A DNA stretch of 64,000 bases from Allobosea vaviloviae (GTDB lineage: Bacteria > Pseudomonadota > Alphaproteobacteria > Rhizobiales > Beijerinckiaceae), in contig NZ_LGSZ01000010.1 of assembly GCF_001298265.1 (NCBI RefSeq), forward strand, positions 1 to 64,000, in the 5' to 3' direction. Numbering within the stretch: position 1 is the stretch's first letter; the number at the start of each line of letters is the position of its first letter. The notes beneath the pieces are model-generated. The model was not told where the DNA came from, searched no databases, and was given only the letters and a program-made list of their open reading frames with translations. Below are positions 23,178 to 34,231 of this stretch, one piece after another. Both the position numbers and the translations under genes were made by a program.

Positions 23178-26100
23178 TCAGCTCCGGGCCGGCTTGGCTG
23201 GCTTCTTCACTGCGGCGGTCGGCGTTTCGTCCCAGCCCTTGGCGGGCGGCGTGACCTCGTTGGCGGCGTTGTCCGTTGGCTTCGGCTTCCAGGCGGCGGC
23301 CTCGGCCCTGGCTGCGGCGAGGTCGGTGGCGCCGAGCCGCTGGGCGACATCGTCGCGCTTCTTGGCCGCGTCGTCGTCACCCTGGCTCGCGGCGACGGAG
23401 AACCAGAGATAGGACTGGGCCAGGTCGGCCGGTGCGCCCAGACCGCGTCCGAGCAGCACCGCGAGGTTATACTGGCTGTCGCGGACGCCGAACTGGGCGG
23501 CGCGGCGGAACCATTCCGTCGCCGTCGCATAATCGGGCTTGCCGGAGACGCCCTCGGCATGGAGCACGGCGAGATTGTGCATCGCCTTGGCGTTGCCGCG
23601 CTCGGCGGCGCGCGTGTACCAGACGCGGGCCAGCGAGAGGTCGCGGGCGGTGCCGATGCCCTTCTCGAACATGTTGCCGAGGCGGAACTGAGCGGGCGCG
23701 AGGCCCGCGACCCCGGCTCGCTCGAACAGCCGCAAGGCGAGCTTGGGGTCGCGCGAGGCGGTCGGGCCGTCGGCGGCGCGGCTGGCGAGTTCGTAGACGG
23801 CGCGTGCGTCGCCGTCGAGCGCGGCCTTGCGCAGGCCGGCGCTGCCGAGGCCGGCGGGAAGCTCGCCGAGCTGGGTGACGGCCTGGACGGGATCGGGCAC
23901 GAGCGGCGCAGCGACAGCAGCGGGCGCAGCGGGCGCAGCGGTTTGCAGCGGCTGGGTGGTCGAGCCGGTGACGTCCGCGGCAGGTGCAGCGGGGGTTGGC
24001 GCTGCCTGCAGCGCCGAGGTCTGGTCCTTGGCCGGTGCCTCGGCGGGAGCCTCCTCCTTCGGGACGATCGGGCTCTGCACGGCGTCGCCGGTCGCAGCTG
24101 TGCGCGTGCCTTTGAACGCGCCGGTGACGAGATGGGCCGTGCCCATCGCCAGCACGAGCGCGGCCAGGCCGAGCAGCAGCGGCCGCTTCCGCTTCTCCAT
24201 GATCTCCCTGAGCCGGCTGGTGCCGCTCTTGGCGGCTTCAGGAGTGGCCGCGGGAGCAGCAGACGCCGCCTCGGTGGCGGCCTTGGCAGACCGCCTGGCG
24301 GCGGCGATCAGGTTCTGGCGGATCGACTGCTGGTCGTGCCCTCCGGCCAGCACCGCATCGGCACGCGGACGACCTGAGCCCGGCTCGAGCGGCAGATCCA
24401 GCGCGGCGTTGATCTGCGCGGTGGCGGTGCCAGCTGCCGGAGCCTCGGCCCTGACAGGCGCACCCGCCTTGGGAGCCGCGCGCTCGGGAGCGGCAATCCG
24501 GTCCTCCATCGCCAGGCTCATGGCGGCGGGCATCGCCGGTGGCTTTCCCTTGCTGGGCTCGGCCGCAGCCGCGCGCGGCGGCATCGGGGTGCGGGCCGGG
24601 GTCGCGATCGGGGCGCTCTGCCGGTCGGCAGCCAGTTCGGCCTCCAGGCTCGACAGCCGGGAGATGATGGTTTCGAGCGTCTGATGGACGGCGCCGATGG
24701 CGTCCTGCGTCTCGCGCCCGGTCGAGGCGTGGCTCTCGTGCAGCCCCGAAAGCAGCGTGCTCAGTTCGGCGATGCCGCTTGCGGGCTGCGCAACCTGGCC
24801 GAGATGGTCCGACATCGCGGCGCGTGCCGCCCGCTCGGCGGTTTCCGCCGTTTCCTCGCGCAGCGAGCGCAGATGGACGACGAGGTCTTGCAGCGTGCGT
24901 TCCATGCCGGTCTCGGCCGAACGGGTCGCGGCGGCAGCGTCGAGCCGCTGGGCAAGCCCCGAAATCTGCTGTTCGAGCGCATCGAACGCCCCCGAATCAG
25001 CGCCGGGGCGGCCCGCCTCGTCGATCTTGTCCGCGAGTTTCCGCAGCATCTCTTCGACAGGACTCAGATCGACCTGTGCGACGGGGGCGAGCTGCGGCGG
25101 GACATGGCCGTCGCTGACGAGATGGGCGAGGCTGCTCGAGGCTGCGAGGTTCTCGATGCGCCCTGCCAGAGCCTCGATCTGCCGTGTCACGGCAGTCGGC
25201 CCCTTCTCGGCCAGCGTCTCGATGCGGGCCTGCAGCGCGTCGATCCGGTCCTCGATGAAGCTGTTCTGCCTCGGGTCGATCTTGCCTGCCAGGCTTTCGA
25301 TCTGCTGCGAGAGCGCGGCCAGCGGTTCGAGGTCGGCGAGCCGCGCCTGTCCGCGATCGGCGAGGATGGAGTCGCGGATGTCGTCGACAGCTTGGGTCAG
25401 GCTGCGGAGTTCTCGCCCGTCGGGTTGCGTATCGCGGAGCCGGTTGATCTCGAAGGACAGGGCCGAGACCTGCTGCGACAGCTCGCCGAGCCGCGGGTCG
25501 CCCGCGCTCGACGCGAGCATGTCGCGCAGCTCGGCGATGTCGCGCTGCACCGGCGCGAGGATCGCGCGGTCGCCGCCGCGGGCGGCAAGGGCATCGACCT
25601 TGGCCGCCAGATGCGAGATCTCCAGTTCGAAGCGCTGGTAGCTCTCGCTGGAGCGGTCCTGCGAGAGGCGCGACACCTCCGACTCGATCCGCGCCAGCGG
25701 CTTCAGGATCGGCTCCATCCGGTCTCGGTTGTCGAGGCGGTCGAAGCGCCCGGCGAGATCGGCCAGCATGACCTCGATCTGGCGCAGCTGCGGGTCGCGC
25801 TCGGCGGGTGCCTGAGGCACAGGCGCCGCTGGCCGCTCGGCACGGGCAGCGGCCACGGGCGCGATCCGGGCAGTGAGCTGGCGCAGATCGTCGCGCAGCG
25901 CCGAGATGCGGCTCTCTGCCGTCGCGGGCTGGCGCATGGGCGCGGCTTCGTCGTCGTCGAGCATGCGCTGGCGGGTGCGGATGTCGCTCACCGCGGCGGC
26001 GAGACCGTCGCGGCTGAAAGCGAGCCGGGGCGCGTGCTCTGGGCGGACACGGTCCACGTTGAGGGGGGAGGGCGGTGCTTCTCTCGACCTGTTTCCGATC

Positions 26101-26639
26101 TCCGATTTGCGCTCCAGATCGGATTTTCGTTCCATATCGGATTTGCGCTCGATATCGGCCAGGCGCTCGCCCATCGTCTTGATGGCCTCGACGATGACGC
26201 TGGTCGCCCGCTCCTGGCGTTCCGCCGCAGCGCGTTCGCCCGAGCTCATGCGCGTCTCGGCGTTCTCGATCCAGCGCGCGATCGAATCGAGCGCGCCGAC
26301 GGTCTTGGCACTGGAGTCGCGGGTCAGCCTCTCGATGCTGGCGGCCTGGGCAAGGACGGCGTCGATCTCGCCCCGCGACGGCGCGGGCGCGCTTCCAGGC
26401 GCGCTGACGGGCTGCTGCGGTGCCGTGTCCATCTGTCCCTGCGAGAGCCGGGCGAGGCGTTCGGAGAGCGCGGCGATGTCGAGCTGTTCGGGCGGCGCGG
26501 ACTGCGACGGCTCTTCCTCGCGCAGCTTATGGTCGAGCCATTCGCCGAGCGTCATCCCGGCACGCCTTGCAGCGGCCTTCGCGGCGTCGCGGGTGCGGGG
26601 ATCGACGCCCTTGACGCTCCAGGGCAAGCTAGTGGCCAT
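23178..26639 (-). CDS. podJ: PodJ-like polar localisation factor with SEL1 repeats
   Basis: PodJ organises the new cell pole in alphaproteobacteria. The 1153-residue protein starts with the PodJ-type block SLPWSVKGVDPRTRDAAKAA and GMTLGEWLDHKL, then has a long coiled-coil and low-complexity region (about 50-800) with recurring IERL, IDALQARIETLA patterns. One membrane helix lies near 815-838 after a basic KRKR stretch. The periplasmic C-terminus contains about three SEL1-type repeats (about 970-1100, for example LGNMFEKGIGTARDLSLARVW broken into LGNMFEKGIG and DLSLARVWY). It ends in a Pro/Lys-rich tail. It is transcribed away from the merR gene across a 377-base regulatory region. Confidence 0.85.
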   Translation of the reverse strand: MATSLPWSVKGVDPRTRDAAKAAARRAGMTLGEWLDHKLREEEPSQSAPPEQLDIAALSERLARLSQGQMDTAPQQPVSAPGSAPAPSRGEIDAVLAQAASIERLTRDSSAKTVGALDSIARWIENAETRMSSGERAAAERQERATSVIVEAIKTMGERLADIERKSDMERKSDLERKSEIGNRSREAPPSPLNVDRVRPEHAPRLAFSRDGLAAAVSDIRTRQRMLDDDEAAPMRQPATAESRISALRDDLRQLTARIAPVAAARAERPAAPVPQAPAERDPQLRQIEVMLADLAGRFDRLDNRDRMEPILKPLARIESEVSRLSQDRSSESYQRFELEISHLAAKVDALAARGGDRAILAPVQRDIAELRDMLASSAGDPRLGELSQQVSALSFEINRLRDTQPDGRELRSLTQAVDDIRDSILADRGQARLADLEPLAALSQQIESLAGKIDPRQNSFIEDRIDALQARIETLAEKGPTAVTRQIEALAGRIENLAASSSLAHLVSDGHVPPQLAPVAQVDLSPVEEMLRKLADKIDEAGRPGADSGAFDALEQQISGLAQRLDAAAATRSAETGMERTLQDLVVHLRSLREETAETAERAARAAMSDHLGQVAQPASGIAELSTLLSGLHESHASTGRETQDAIGAVHQTLETIISRLSSLEAELAADRQSAPIATPARTPMPPRAAAAEPSKGKPPAMPAAMSLAMEDRIAAPERAAPKAGAPVRAEAPAAGTATAQINAALDLPLEPGSGRPRADAVLAGGHDQQSIRQNLIAAARRSAKAATEAASAAPAATPEAAKSGTSRLREIMEKRKRPLLLGLAALVLAMGTAHLVTGAFKGTRTAATGDAVQSPIVPKEEAPAEAPAKDQTSALQAAPTPAAPAADVTGSTTQPLQTAAPAAPAAVAAPLVPDPVQAVTQLGELPAGLGSAGLRKAALDGDARAVYELASRAADGPTASRDPKLALRLFERAGVAGLAPAQFRLGNMFEKGIGTARDLSLARVWYTRAAERGNAKAMHNLAVLHAEGVSGKPDYATATEWFRRAAQFGVRDSQYNLAVLLGRGLGAPADLAQSYLWFSVAASQGDDDAAKKRDDVAQRLGATDLAAARAEAAAWKPKPTDNAANEVTPPAKGWDETPTAAVKKPAKPARS

Positions 26640-27016
26640 ATTGACGCTCGCCTACGGGGCTTGTCCTTGGTGGGAAGGCGCAGGCCCCTGAACGCGCTGC
26701 CTTCCTCGCGGGCTCGGCGACGCCTGAAGATTGCGTTTCCGTGGTGGCGATGCCGATCCGCAAGCCCGACCTTTTGGCCGGCGTGGTAAACAGCCGGTTA
26801 ACATCGGAGCGCCATCCGTTAATTTTCTGCGAACGGCCCGCTGGGCCGGCCGTCAGGCCCTCCGTCTAACCGTAACTTACCTAGCGGCGCGTCGGCATTA
26901 CCTGACGCTAGGACAGGTCAGACGCTATCTCGCCGGCAAGCCATTTTTCGCCGCAAGCATTTTTCGCCGCAAGAATGCCGGCGATGTGTCACACGCTCCT
27001 CAAGGATTGAAAACCG
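26640..27016. promoter_or_regulatory. divergent regulatory region between podJ and merR
   Basis: No gene fits in these 377 bases. CCTAGCG at 26880-26886 and CGCTAGG at 26906-26912 form an inverted repeat, with TTACCT directly or partly repeated beside each arm, which may be an operator. A 16-bp unit CATTTTTCGCCGCAAG is perfectly repeated in tandem at 26942-26957 and 26958-26973, in the leader of the merR gene. Which gene these act on is not clear. Confidence 0.5.
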
Positions 27017-27478
27017 ATGTCTCGCCAAAGCAATGCTCTGGCGGCCGCTCCGAATCATGACGGCCGTGTTTCCCCATCCGACCCTGCAGCGTCGGAGTCT
27101 CCCGCCGGCTTCACCATCAGCGATCTCGCCAGGGATTTCGGCGTCACGCTGCGCACGCTGCGCTTCTATGAATCGCGCGGCCTGATCGCGCCGGCTCGCT
27201 CGGGAATGACCCGAATCTATTCGGGCCGTGACCGTGCCCGCCTCGCCCTGATCCTGAAGGGCAAGCAGCTCGGCTTCACCCTGGTCGAGATCCGCGCCAT
27301 GCTGGCCAATGAAGAGAAGAAGGGCGGTGCCGATGCCGGTTCGGCGTCCGTCGGCGGCCTGCAGCTCAGCCGCGAGCAGGTGGTCGAGCAACTCGAGCTG
27401 CTGCGCACCCAGCGCGCCGAGATCGACAGTGCGATCGCCGAACTCGAAGCCTCGGCGGCTCGTTTCCCCAAGGCCTGA
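27017..27478 (+). CDS. MerR-family transcriptional regulator
   Basis: The 153-residue protein has a disordered N-terminus of about 32 residues, then a MerR winged helix with FTISDLARDFGVTLRTLRFY (about 34-53), ESRGLIAPARSGMTRIYSGRD and a KGKQLGFTLVEIRAML segment. It ends in a dimerisation helix containing LSREQVVEQLELLRTQRAEI split across it. There are no metal-binding cysteines, so it belongs with the acyl-CoA or stress-type MerR proteins rather than the heavy-metal ones. Its position upstream of a beta-oxidation operon suggests it controls fatty or branched acyl-CoA breakdown, as LiuR-type regulators do; this is inference. Confidence 0.88.
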   Translation: MSRQSNALAAAPNHDGRVSPSDPAASESPAGFTISDLARDFGVTLRTLRFYESRGLIAPARSGMTRIYSGRDRARLALILKGKQLGFTLVEIRAMLANEEKKGGADAGSASVGGLQLSREQVVEQLELLRTQRAEIDSAIAELEASAARFPKA

Positions 27479-27531
27479 GCGTCGCCAAGGCCTGGCCCGT
27501 CTCGCAAGGTCTGCCAGCGTCAATCCATCCC

Positions 27532-27568
27532 AAAACGCCCCGGCTGGAAGCCGGGGCGTTTTGCTTTT
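27532..27568 (+). terminator. strong rho-independent terminator after merR
   Basis: AAAACGCCCCGGC (27532-27544) pairs perfectly with GCCGGGGCGTTTT (27550-27562) around TGGAA, followed by GCTTTT. The A and T flanks make it effective on both strands. It isolates merR from the acyl-CoA dehydrogenase operon. Confidence 0.95.
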
Positions 27569-27628
27569 GTCGGGTGGCCGCGCGAATGTCATTGTCGTGA
27601 GGTGTGTAGGAAAATCCCGCCGACCCCT

Positions 27629-27665
27629 TTGCAAGACCGGGAATGATAGTTTATATATGAACTAT
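27629..27665 (+). promoter_or_regulatory. promoter and overlapping dyad of beta-oxidation operon
   Basis: TTGCAA (27629-27634), a 17-base spacer and TATATA (27652-27657) form a good sigma70-like promoter 60 bases before the acyl-CoA dehydrogenase start. ATAGTT (27646-27651) and AACTAT (27660-27665) are an inverted repeat that covers the -10 box, so a repressor site is plausible; the nearby MerR protein is a candidate ligand. Confidence 0.55.
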
Positions 27666-27716
27666 TCGGAGCCCTCGCTGTCAGGCGGGTGGCCTCGCGA
27701 CGAGAGGGAGGAACGC

Positions 27717-29513
<1,797 letters not shown>

Positions 29514-29522
29514 AGATGGCGT

Positions 29523-29610
29523 GTCATGGTCGGGCTTGGCCCGACCATCTCTCGCAGACCTTGCACACACCGCTGGATGACGAGATGGTCGGGTCAAGCC
29601 CGACCATGAC
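29523..29610. repeat. palindromic repeat, family B copy 2, inside operon
   Basis: GTCATGGTCGGGCTTGGCCC pairs with a GGGTCAAGCCCGACCATGAC end. It lies between the acyl-CoA dehydrogenase and the thiolase genes of one operon, where such elements often reduce or protect downstream transcript. The other copy is at 7537-7616. Confidence 0.85.
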
Positions 29611-29661
29611 GTCCGGCACGAAAACGAGCCGCCTCGCTGCGGCCAGCCCGGGAGGCCCCTG

Positions 29662-30870
<1,209 letters not shown>

Positions 30871-30881
30871 GGAGAACGATC

Positions 30882-33086
30882 ATGGACCTCACCAATTTCC
30901 GCTTCGAAACTGATTCCGACGGCATCGCGACCGCGACCTGGGACATGCCCGGCCGCTCGATGAACGTCATCACGCCCGAGCTGATGGCCGAACTCGACGC
31001 GATCATCGACACGGTGGCCTCGACCGAGGCCATCAAGGGCTGCGTCATCACCTCCGGCAAGGCGGCCTTTTCGGGCGGCGCTGACCTGACCATGCTGCAG
31101 GGGCTGCGCGACCTCTATGTCGGCCTCGCCAAGGAGAAGGGCGAGCAGGTCGCCATGCAGAGCTTCTTCGACGAGAGCCGCAAGCTCAGCCAACTCTACC
31201 GCAAGCTCGAGACCTGCGGAAAACCCTTCGCCGCCGCGATCCACGGCGTCTGCCTCGGCGGCGCCTTCGAGCTCGCGCTCGCCTGCCAGTACCGCGTCGT
31301 CTCCGACGATGCCTCGACCCGCGTCGGCCTGCCCGAGATCAAGGTCGGGCTGTTCCCCGGCGCTGGCGGCACCCAGCGCGTCGCCCGGCTGCTGCAGACC
31401 GGCGACGCCCTGCAGATGATGTTCAAGGGCGAGCAGGTGAAAGCGCTGCCGGCCCGCAACACTGGCCTCGTCCATGCCGTCGCGGCCCGTGCCGACATCG
31501 TCCAGAATGCCAAGGACTGGCTCAAGGCCAACCCGACCGCGACCGCGCCCTGGGACCAGAAGGGCTTCAAGCTTCCCTCCAACAAGGTCTATTCGCCGGC
31601 CGGCATGCAGATCTGGCCGCCGGCCAACGCGATCTATCGCCGCGAGACCAACGACAACTACCCGGCGGCGCGGGCCATCCTCTCGGCGGTCTATGAGGGG
31701 CTTCAGCTCCCGATCGATCTCGGGCTGAAGGTCGAGAGCCGCTACTTCGCCAAGATCCTGCGGACGAAGGAGGCGGCCTCGATGATCCGCTCGCTCTTCG
31801 TGTCGATGCAGGAGCTCAACAAGGGCGCACGCCGCCCGGCCGACGTGCCGCCCTCGAAGCTCAAGAAGGTCGGCGTCGTCGGCGCGGGCTTCATGGGCGC
31901 CGGCATCGCCTATGTCACGGCGCAGGCCGGCCTCGAGGTCGTGCTGGTCGATCGCGACCAGGAGGCCGCCGACAAGGGCAAGGCCTATTCGCACAAGCTG
32001 GTCTCCGACCAGATCATGAAAGGCCGCGCCAAGACCGCCGACCGCGACGCGCTGCTGTCCCGCATTACCGCGACCGCCGACTATGCCGCGCTCAAGGGCT
32101 GCGACCTCGTCGTTGAGGCCGTCTTCGAGGATCCCAAGGTCAAAGCCGAGGTCATCGCCAAGGTCGAGGCGGCCGTCGGCCCCAAGACCATCTTCGGCTC
32201 CAACACCTCGACGCTGCCGATCACCGGGCTGGCCACCACCAGCCAGCGGCCGCAGAACTTCATCGGCATCCATTTCTTCTCGCCGGTGGAGAAGATGCTG
32301 CTGGTCGAGGTCATCATGGCCAGAAAGACCGGCAAGAAGGCGCTCGCCATGGCGCTCGATTTCGTCCGCGCCATCAAGAAGACGCCGATCGTCGTGAATG
32401 ACACGCGCGGCTTCTACGCCAATCGCTGCGTCGGCAACTATCTGCGCGAAGGCCACCTGATGCTGATGGAGGGTGTGCCCCCGGCGATGATCGAGGCGGC
32501 CGGCAAGCAGGCCGGCATGCCGGTCGGCCCGCTCTCGCTCAACGACGAGGTCGCGGTCGATCTCGCCTTCAAGGTGCTGAAGGCGACCAAAGTCCAACTC
32601 GGCGATGGCGCAGTGGATCCGGCGCAGGAGAAGCTGCTCTCGGACATGGTCGAGAAGCACGGCCGCCTCGGCCGCAAGAACAAGAAGGGCTTCTACGACT
32701 ATCCGGAAGCCGGGCCCAAGCGCCTCTGGCCGGGTCTGGCCGATCTCGTCGGCAAGCGTCTGGCGCCGGAACAGGTCGACATGGAGGAGCTGCAGCACCG
32801 CCTTCTGGTGACGCAGGCGCTGGAGGCTGCGCGCACCTATGAGGAGGGCGTCGTCACCGATCCGCGCGAGGCCGATGTCGGCTCGATCATCGGCTTCGGC
32901 TTCGCGCCCTATTCGGGCGGCACGCTCTCCTTCATCGACAATATGGGTGCGGCTGCCTTCGTGAAGCTCTGCGAGGGTCTCGCCAAGAAGCATGGCGAGC
33001 GCTTCAAGCCCAACCGGCAGCTCAAGCGCATGGCCAAGACCGGCGAGAGCTATTACGGCGCAGCGGCGGCCAAAGCCGCCGCCTGA
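30882..33086 (+). CDS. enoyl-CoA hydratase/3-hydroxyacyl-CoA dehydrogenase (FadB/FadJ-like)
   Basis: The bifunctional enzyme hydrates enoyl-CoA and oxidises the 3-hydroxyacyl-CoA with NAD. The 734-residue product starts with a crotonase domain (about 1-200; AFSGGADLTML, HGVCLGGAFELALACQ, GLPEIKVGLFPGAGGTQR). A linker follows, then a Rossmann domain with GVVGAGFMGAGIAYVTAQAG (about 330-350) and an IGIHFFSPVEKMLLVEVI segment, and a helical C-terminal dehydrogenase domain with GFYANRCVGNYL. Both catalytic Glu positions of the crotonase half appear present. GAGGAGAACG before ATG 30882 supports the start over the ATG 15 bases upstream. It shares an operon with the thiolase. Confidence 0.94.
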   Translation: MDLTNFRFETDSDGIATATWDMPGRSMNVITPELMAELDAIIDTVASTEAIKGCVITSGKAAFSGGADLTMLQGLRDLYVGLAKEKGEQVAMQSFFDESRKLSQLYRKLETCGKPFAAAIHGVCLGGAFELALACQYRVVSDDASTRVGLPEIKVGLFPGAGGTQRVARLLQTGDALQMMFKGEQVKALPARNTGLVHAVAARADIVQNAKDWLKANPTATAPWDQKGFKLPSNKVYSPAGMQIWPPANAIYRRETNDNYPAARAILSAVYEGLQLPIDLGLKVESRYFAKILRTKEAASMIRSLFVSMQELNKGARRPADVPPSKLKKVGVVGAGFMGAGIAYVTAQAGLEVVLVDRDQEAADKGKAYSHKLVSDQIMKGRAKTADRDALLSRITATADYAALKGCDLVVEAVFEDPKVKAEVIAKVEAAVGPKTIFGSNTSTLPITGLATTSQRPQNFIGIHFFSPVEKMLLVEVIMARKTGKKALAMALDFVRAIKKTPIVVNDTRGFYANRCVGNYLREGHLMLMEGVPPAMIEAAGKQAGMPVGPLSLNDEVAVDLAFKVLKATKVQLGDGAVDPAQEKLLSDMVEKHGRLGRKNKKGFYDYPEAGPKRLWPGLADLVGKRLAPEQVDMEELQHRLLVTQALEAARTYEEGVVTDPREADVGSIIGFGFAPYSGGTLSFIDNMGAAAFVKLCEGLAKKHGERFKPNRQLKRMAKTGESYYGAAAAKAAA

Positions 33087-33093
33087 GGCGGCT

Positions 33094-33588
33094 ATGGCGA
33101 TCCTGCCGATCGTCGCCTATCCCGATCCGCGCCTGCGCGCGGTCGCGGAGCCGGTCGAGCGCTTCGACGCCGATCTGCGGCAGCTCGCCGCCGATCTGCT
33201 CGACACGATGCGCGCCGCGCCCGGCGTTGGCATCACCGCACCACATGTCGGCGTGCCGCTCCGCCTTGTCGTGCTGGAGCTGACGCCCGGCGAGGTGCGG
33301 ACCTATGCCAATCCGCAGATGCTCTGGGCCTCGCCGGAAACCGCCCGCGCCACCGAGGGCAGCGTCTCGATGCCGGGCGTCACCGAGGAGATCGAGCGGC
33401 CGGCGAGAGTGCGCGTTGGCTGGCGCGATCTCGACGGCGCCGCCCATGAGGAGGAGGCCGAAGGCTTCCTCGCCACCTGCCACCAGCACGAAATCGATCA
33501 GCTCGATGGTGTCTTCTGGCTGCAGCGCCTGTCGCGGCTCAAGCGCGAGCGGGTGATCGCGCGCTATGGGAAGCTGCGGCGGGGCTGA
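33094..33588 (+). CDS. peptide deformylase homologue lacking two metal ligands
   Basis: The 164-residue protein has the deformylase fold signatures in order: GVGITAPHV (residues 44-52) for motif I, EGS-VSMPG (88-95) for motif II, and H132-E-I-D-Q136 for motif III. In active enzymes motif II is EGC and motif III is HExxH; here the metal-binding Cys is Ser90 and the second His is Gln136. Only one of the three usual ligands is kept, so formyl-Met deformylation by the known mechanism is unlikely. It starts 7 bases after the FadB-like stop and may belong to that operon. A second, active def gene would be expected elsewhere in the genome. Confidence 0.85.
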   Translation: MAILPIVAYPDPRLRAVAEPVERFDADLRQLAADLLDTMRAAPGVGITAPHVGVPLRLVVLELTPGEVRTYANPQMLWASPETARATEGSVSMPGVTEEIERPARVRVGWRDLDGAAHEEEAEGFLATCHQHEIDQLDGVFWLQRLSRLKRERVIARYGKLRRG

Positions 33589-33605
33589 ACACTCTCATAG
33601 CGAAC

Positions 33606-33625
33606 TTGTCCCATATCTGGTACAA
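33606..33625. promoter_or_regulatory. operator-like palindrome before yefM-yoeB
   Basis: TTGTCCCA-TATC-TGGTACAA is a 20-bp inverted repeat with one mismatched pair, 7 bases before the antitoxin ATG. The TTGTnCC/GGTACAA arms resemble the TGTACA-containing operator of E. coli yefM-yoeB, which the antitoxin itself binds. Confidence 0.6.
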
Positions 33626-33632
33626 ACCGCCC

Positions 33633-33938
33633 ATGAAAGTCGTGACCTACTCCCATCTGCGTGCCAACCTCGCCAAGATCATGGATCAGGCGGCGGATGA
33701 CCATGACCCGGTCATCGTCACCCGCGCCAACGGCAAGACGGCGGTGCTGCTCTCGCTCGAGGATTTCGGCTCCTATGAGGAGACCCGCTATCTTCACGCC
33801 AGCCCAGCGAACGCGAAGGCTCTCGAAGAGTCGATCGCAGAGCTTGATCGGGGCGAGGGGATCACCTTCGAGACGCCTGACGATCTGAAGGTCTTCGTCG
33901 AGAAGGCGGTTTCGGGGCGGCAAGACGCTGCCGAATGA
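33633..33938 (+). CDS. yefM: YefM/Phd-family antitoxin
   Basis: The 101-residue protein has the N-terminal DNA-binding fold of the YefM/Phd family (MKVVTYSHLRANLAKIMDQA, with VIVTRANGKTAVLLSLEDF) and an acidic C-terminal toxin-binding helix (residues about 60-90). It should repress its own promoter through the palindrome at 33606-33625 and neutralise the toxin encoded next. The stop overlaps the toxin start as ATGA, which is the normal arrangement. The ATG at 33633 is chosen because the upstream in-frame ATG would read through the operator. Confidence 0.93.
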   Translation: MKVVTYSHLRANLAKIMDQAADDHDPVIVTRANGKTAVLLSLEDFGSYEETRYLHASPANAKALEESIAELDRGEGITFETPDDLKVFVEKAVSGRQDAAE

Positions 33939-34189
33939 TAGTCGTCATCTCGCGCCGCGCCATGAGCGAACTCGTGTCGCTGGCGTCTGACGAGCCCAAA
34001 TTGGCGTTAAAGGCGCTCCAGCTTATCGACGAATGCTGTCGTACGCCCTTCACCGGTCGCGGCAAACCCGAGCCGCTGAAACACGACAAGTCCGGCTGGT
34101 GGTCTCGTCGCATCACCGACGAGCACCGTCTGGTTTATCGCGTCATCGAGGACCGGCTCAAGATCGCGCAGTGCCGCTATCACTACTGA
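33935..34189 (+). CDS. yoeB: YoeB/Txe-family toxin (mRNA interferase)
   Basis: YoeB-type toxins bind the ribosome and cut mRNA. The 84-residue product carries the family core GKPEPLKHDKSGWWSRRITD (about residues 43-62), the EHRLVYRV segment and the C-terminal CRYHY. This keeps the residues I know as catalytic (the KPEPLKH Glu, the SRR Arg and the terminal His-Tyr). The N-terminal 30 residues differ from E. coli YoeB, which starts with a Trp-rich helix. The gene is coupled to its antitoxin and ends in a hairpin shared with the convergent aminotransferase. Confidence 0.93.
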   Translation: MIVVISRRAMSELVSLASDEPKLALKALQLIDECCRTPFTGRGKPEPLKHDKSGWWSRRITDEHRLVYRVIEDRLKIAQCRYHY

Positions 34190-34193
34190 CCGC

Positions 34194-34227
34194 AAGGGCC
34201 TCGCCGCCGGAAAGGGGCGAGGCCCTT
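34194..34227. terminator. bidirectional hairpin between yoeB and aminotransferase
   Basis: AAGGGCCTCGCC (34194-34205) pairs perfectly with GGCGAGGCCCTT (34216-34227) around a 10-base loop. Only short T runs follow, but its position between convergent genes fits a shared terminator. Confidence 0.7.
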
Positions 34228-34231
34228 TGGT

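Noticed and set aside
24684..26789. 701-residue open frame antisense to podJ
   Set aside because: No motif, Arg/Leu-rich shadow composition; the minus-strand podJ has clear domains.
33094..33588. Annotating the gene simply as def (active peptide deformylase)
   Set aside because: Motif II Cys and the second His of motif III are Ser and Gln in the sequence, so an active-enzyme call is not supported.
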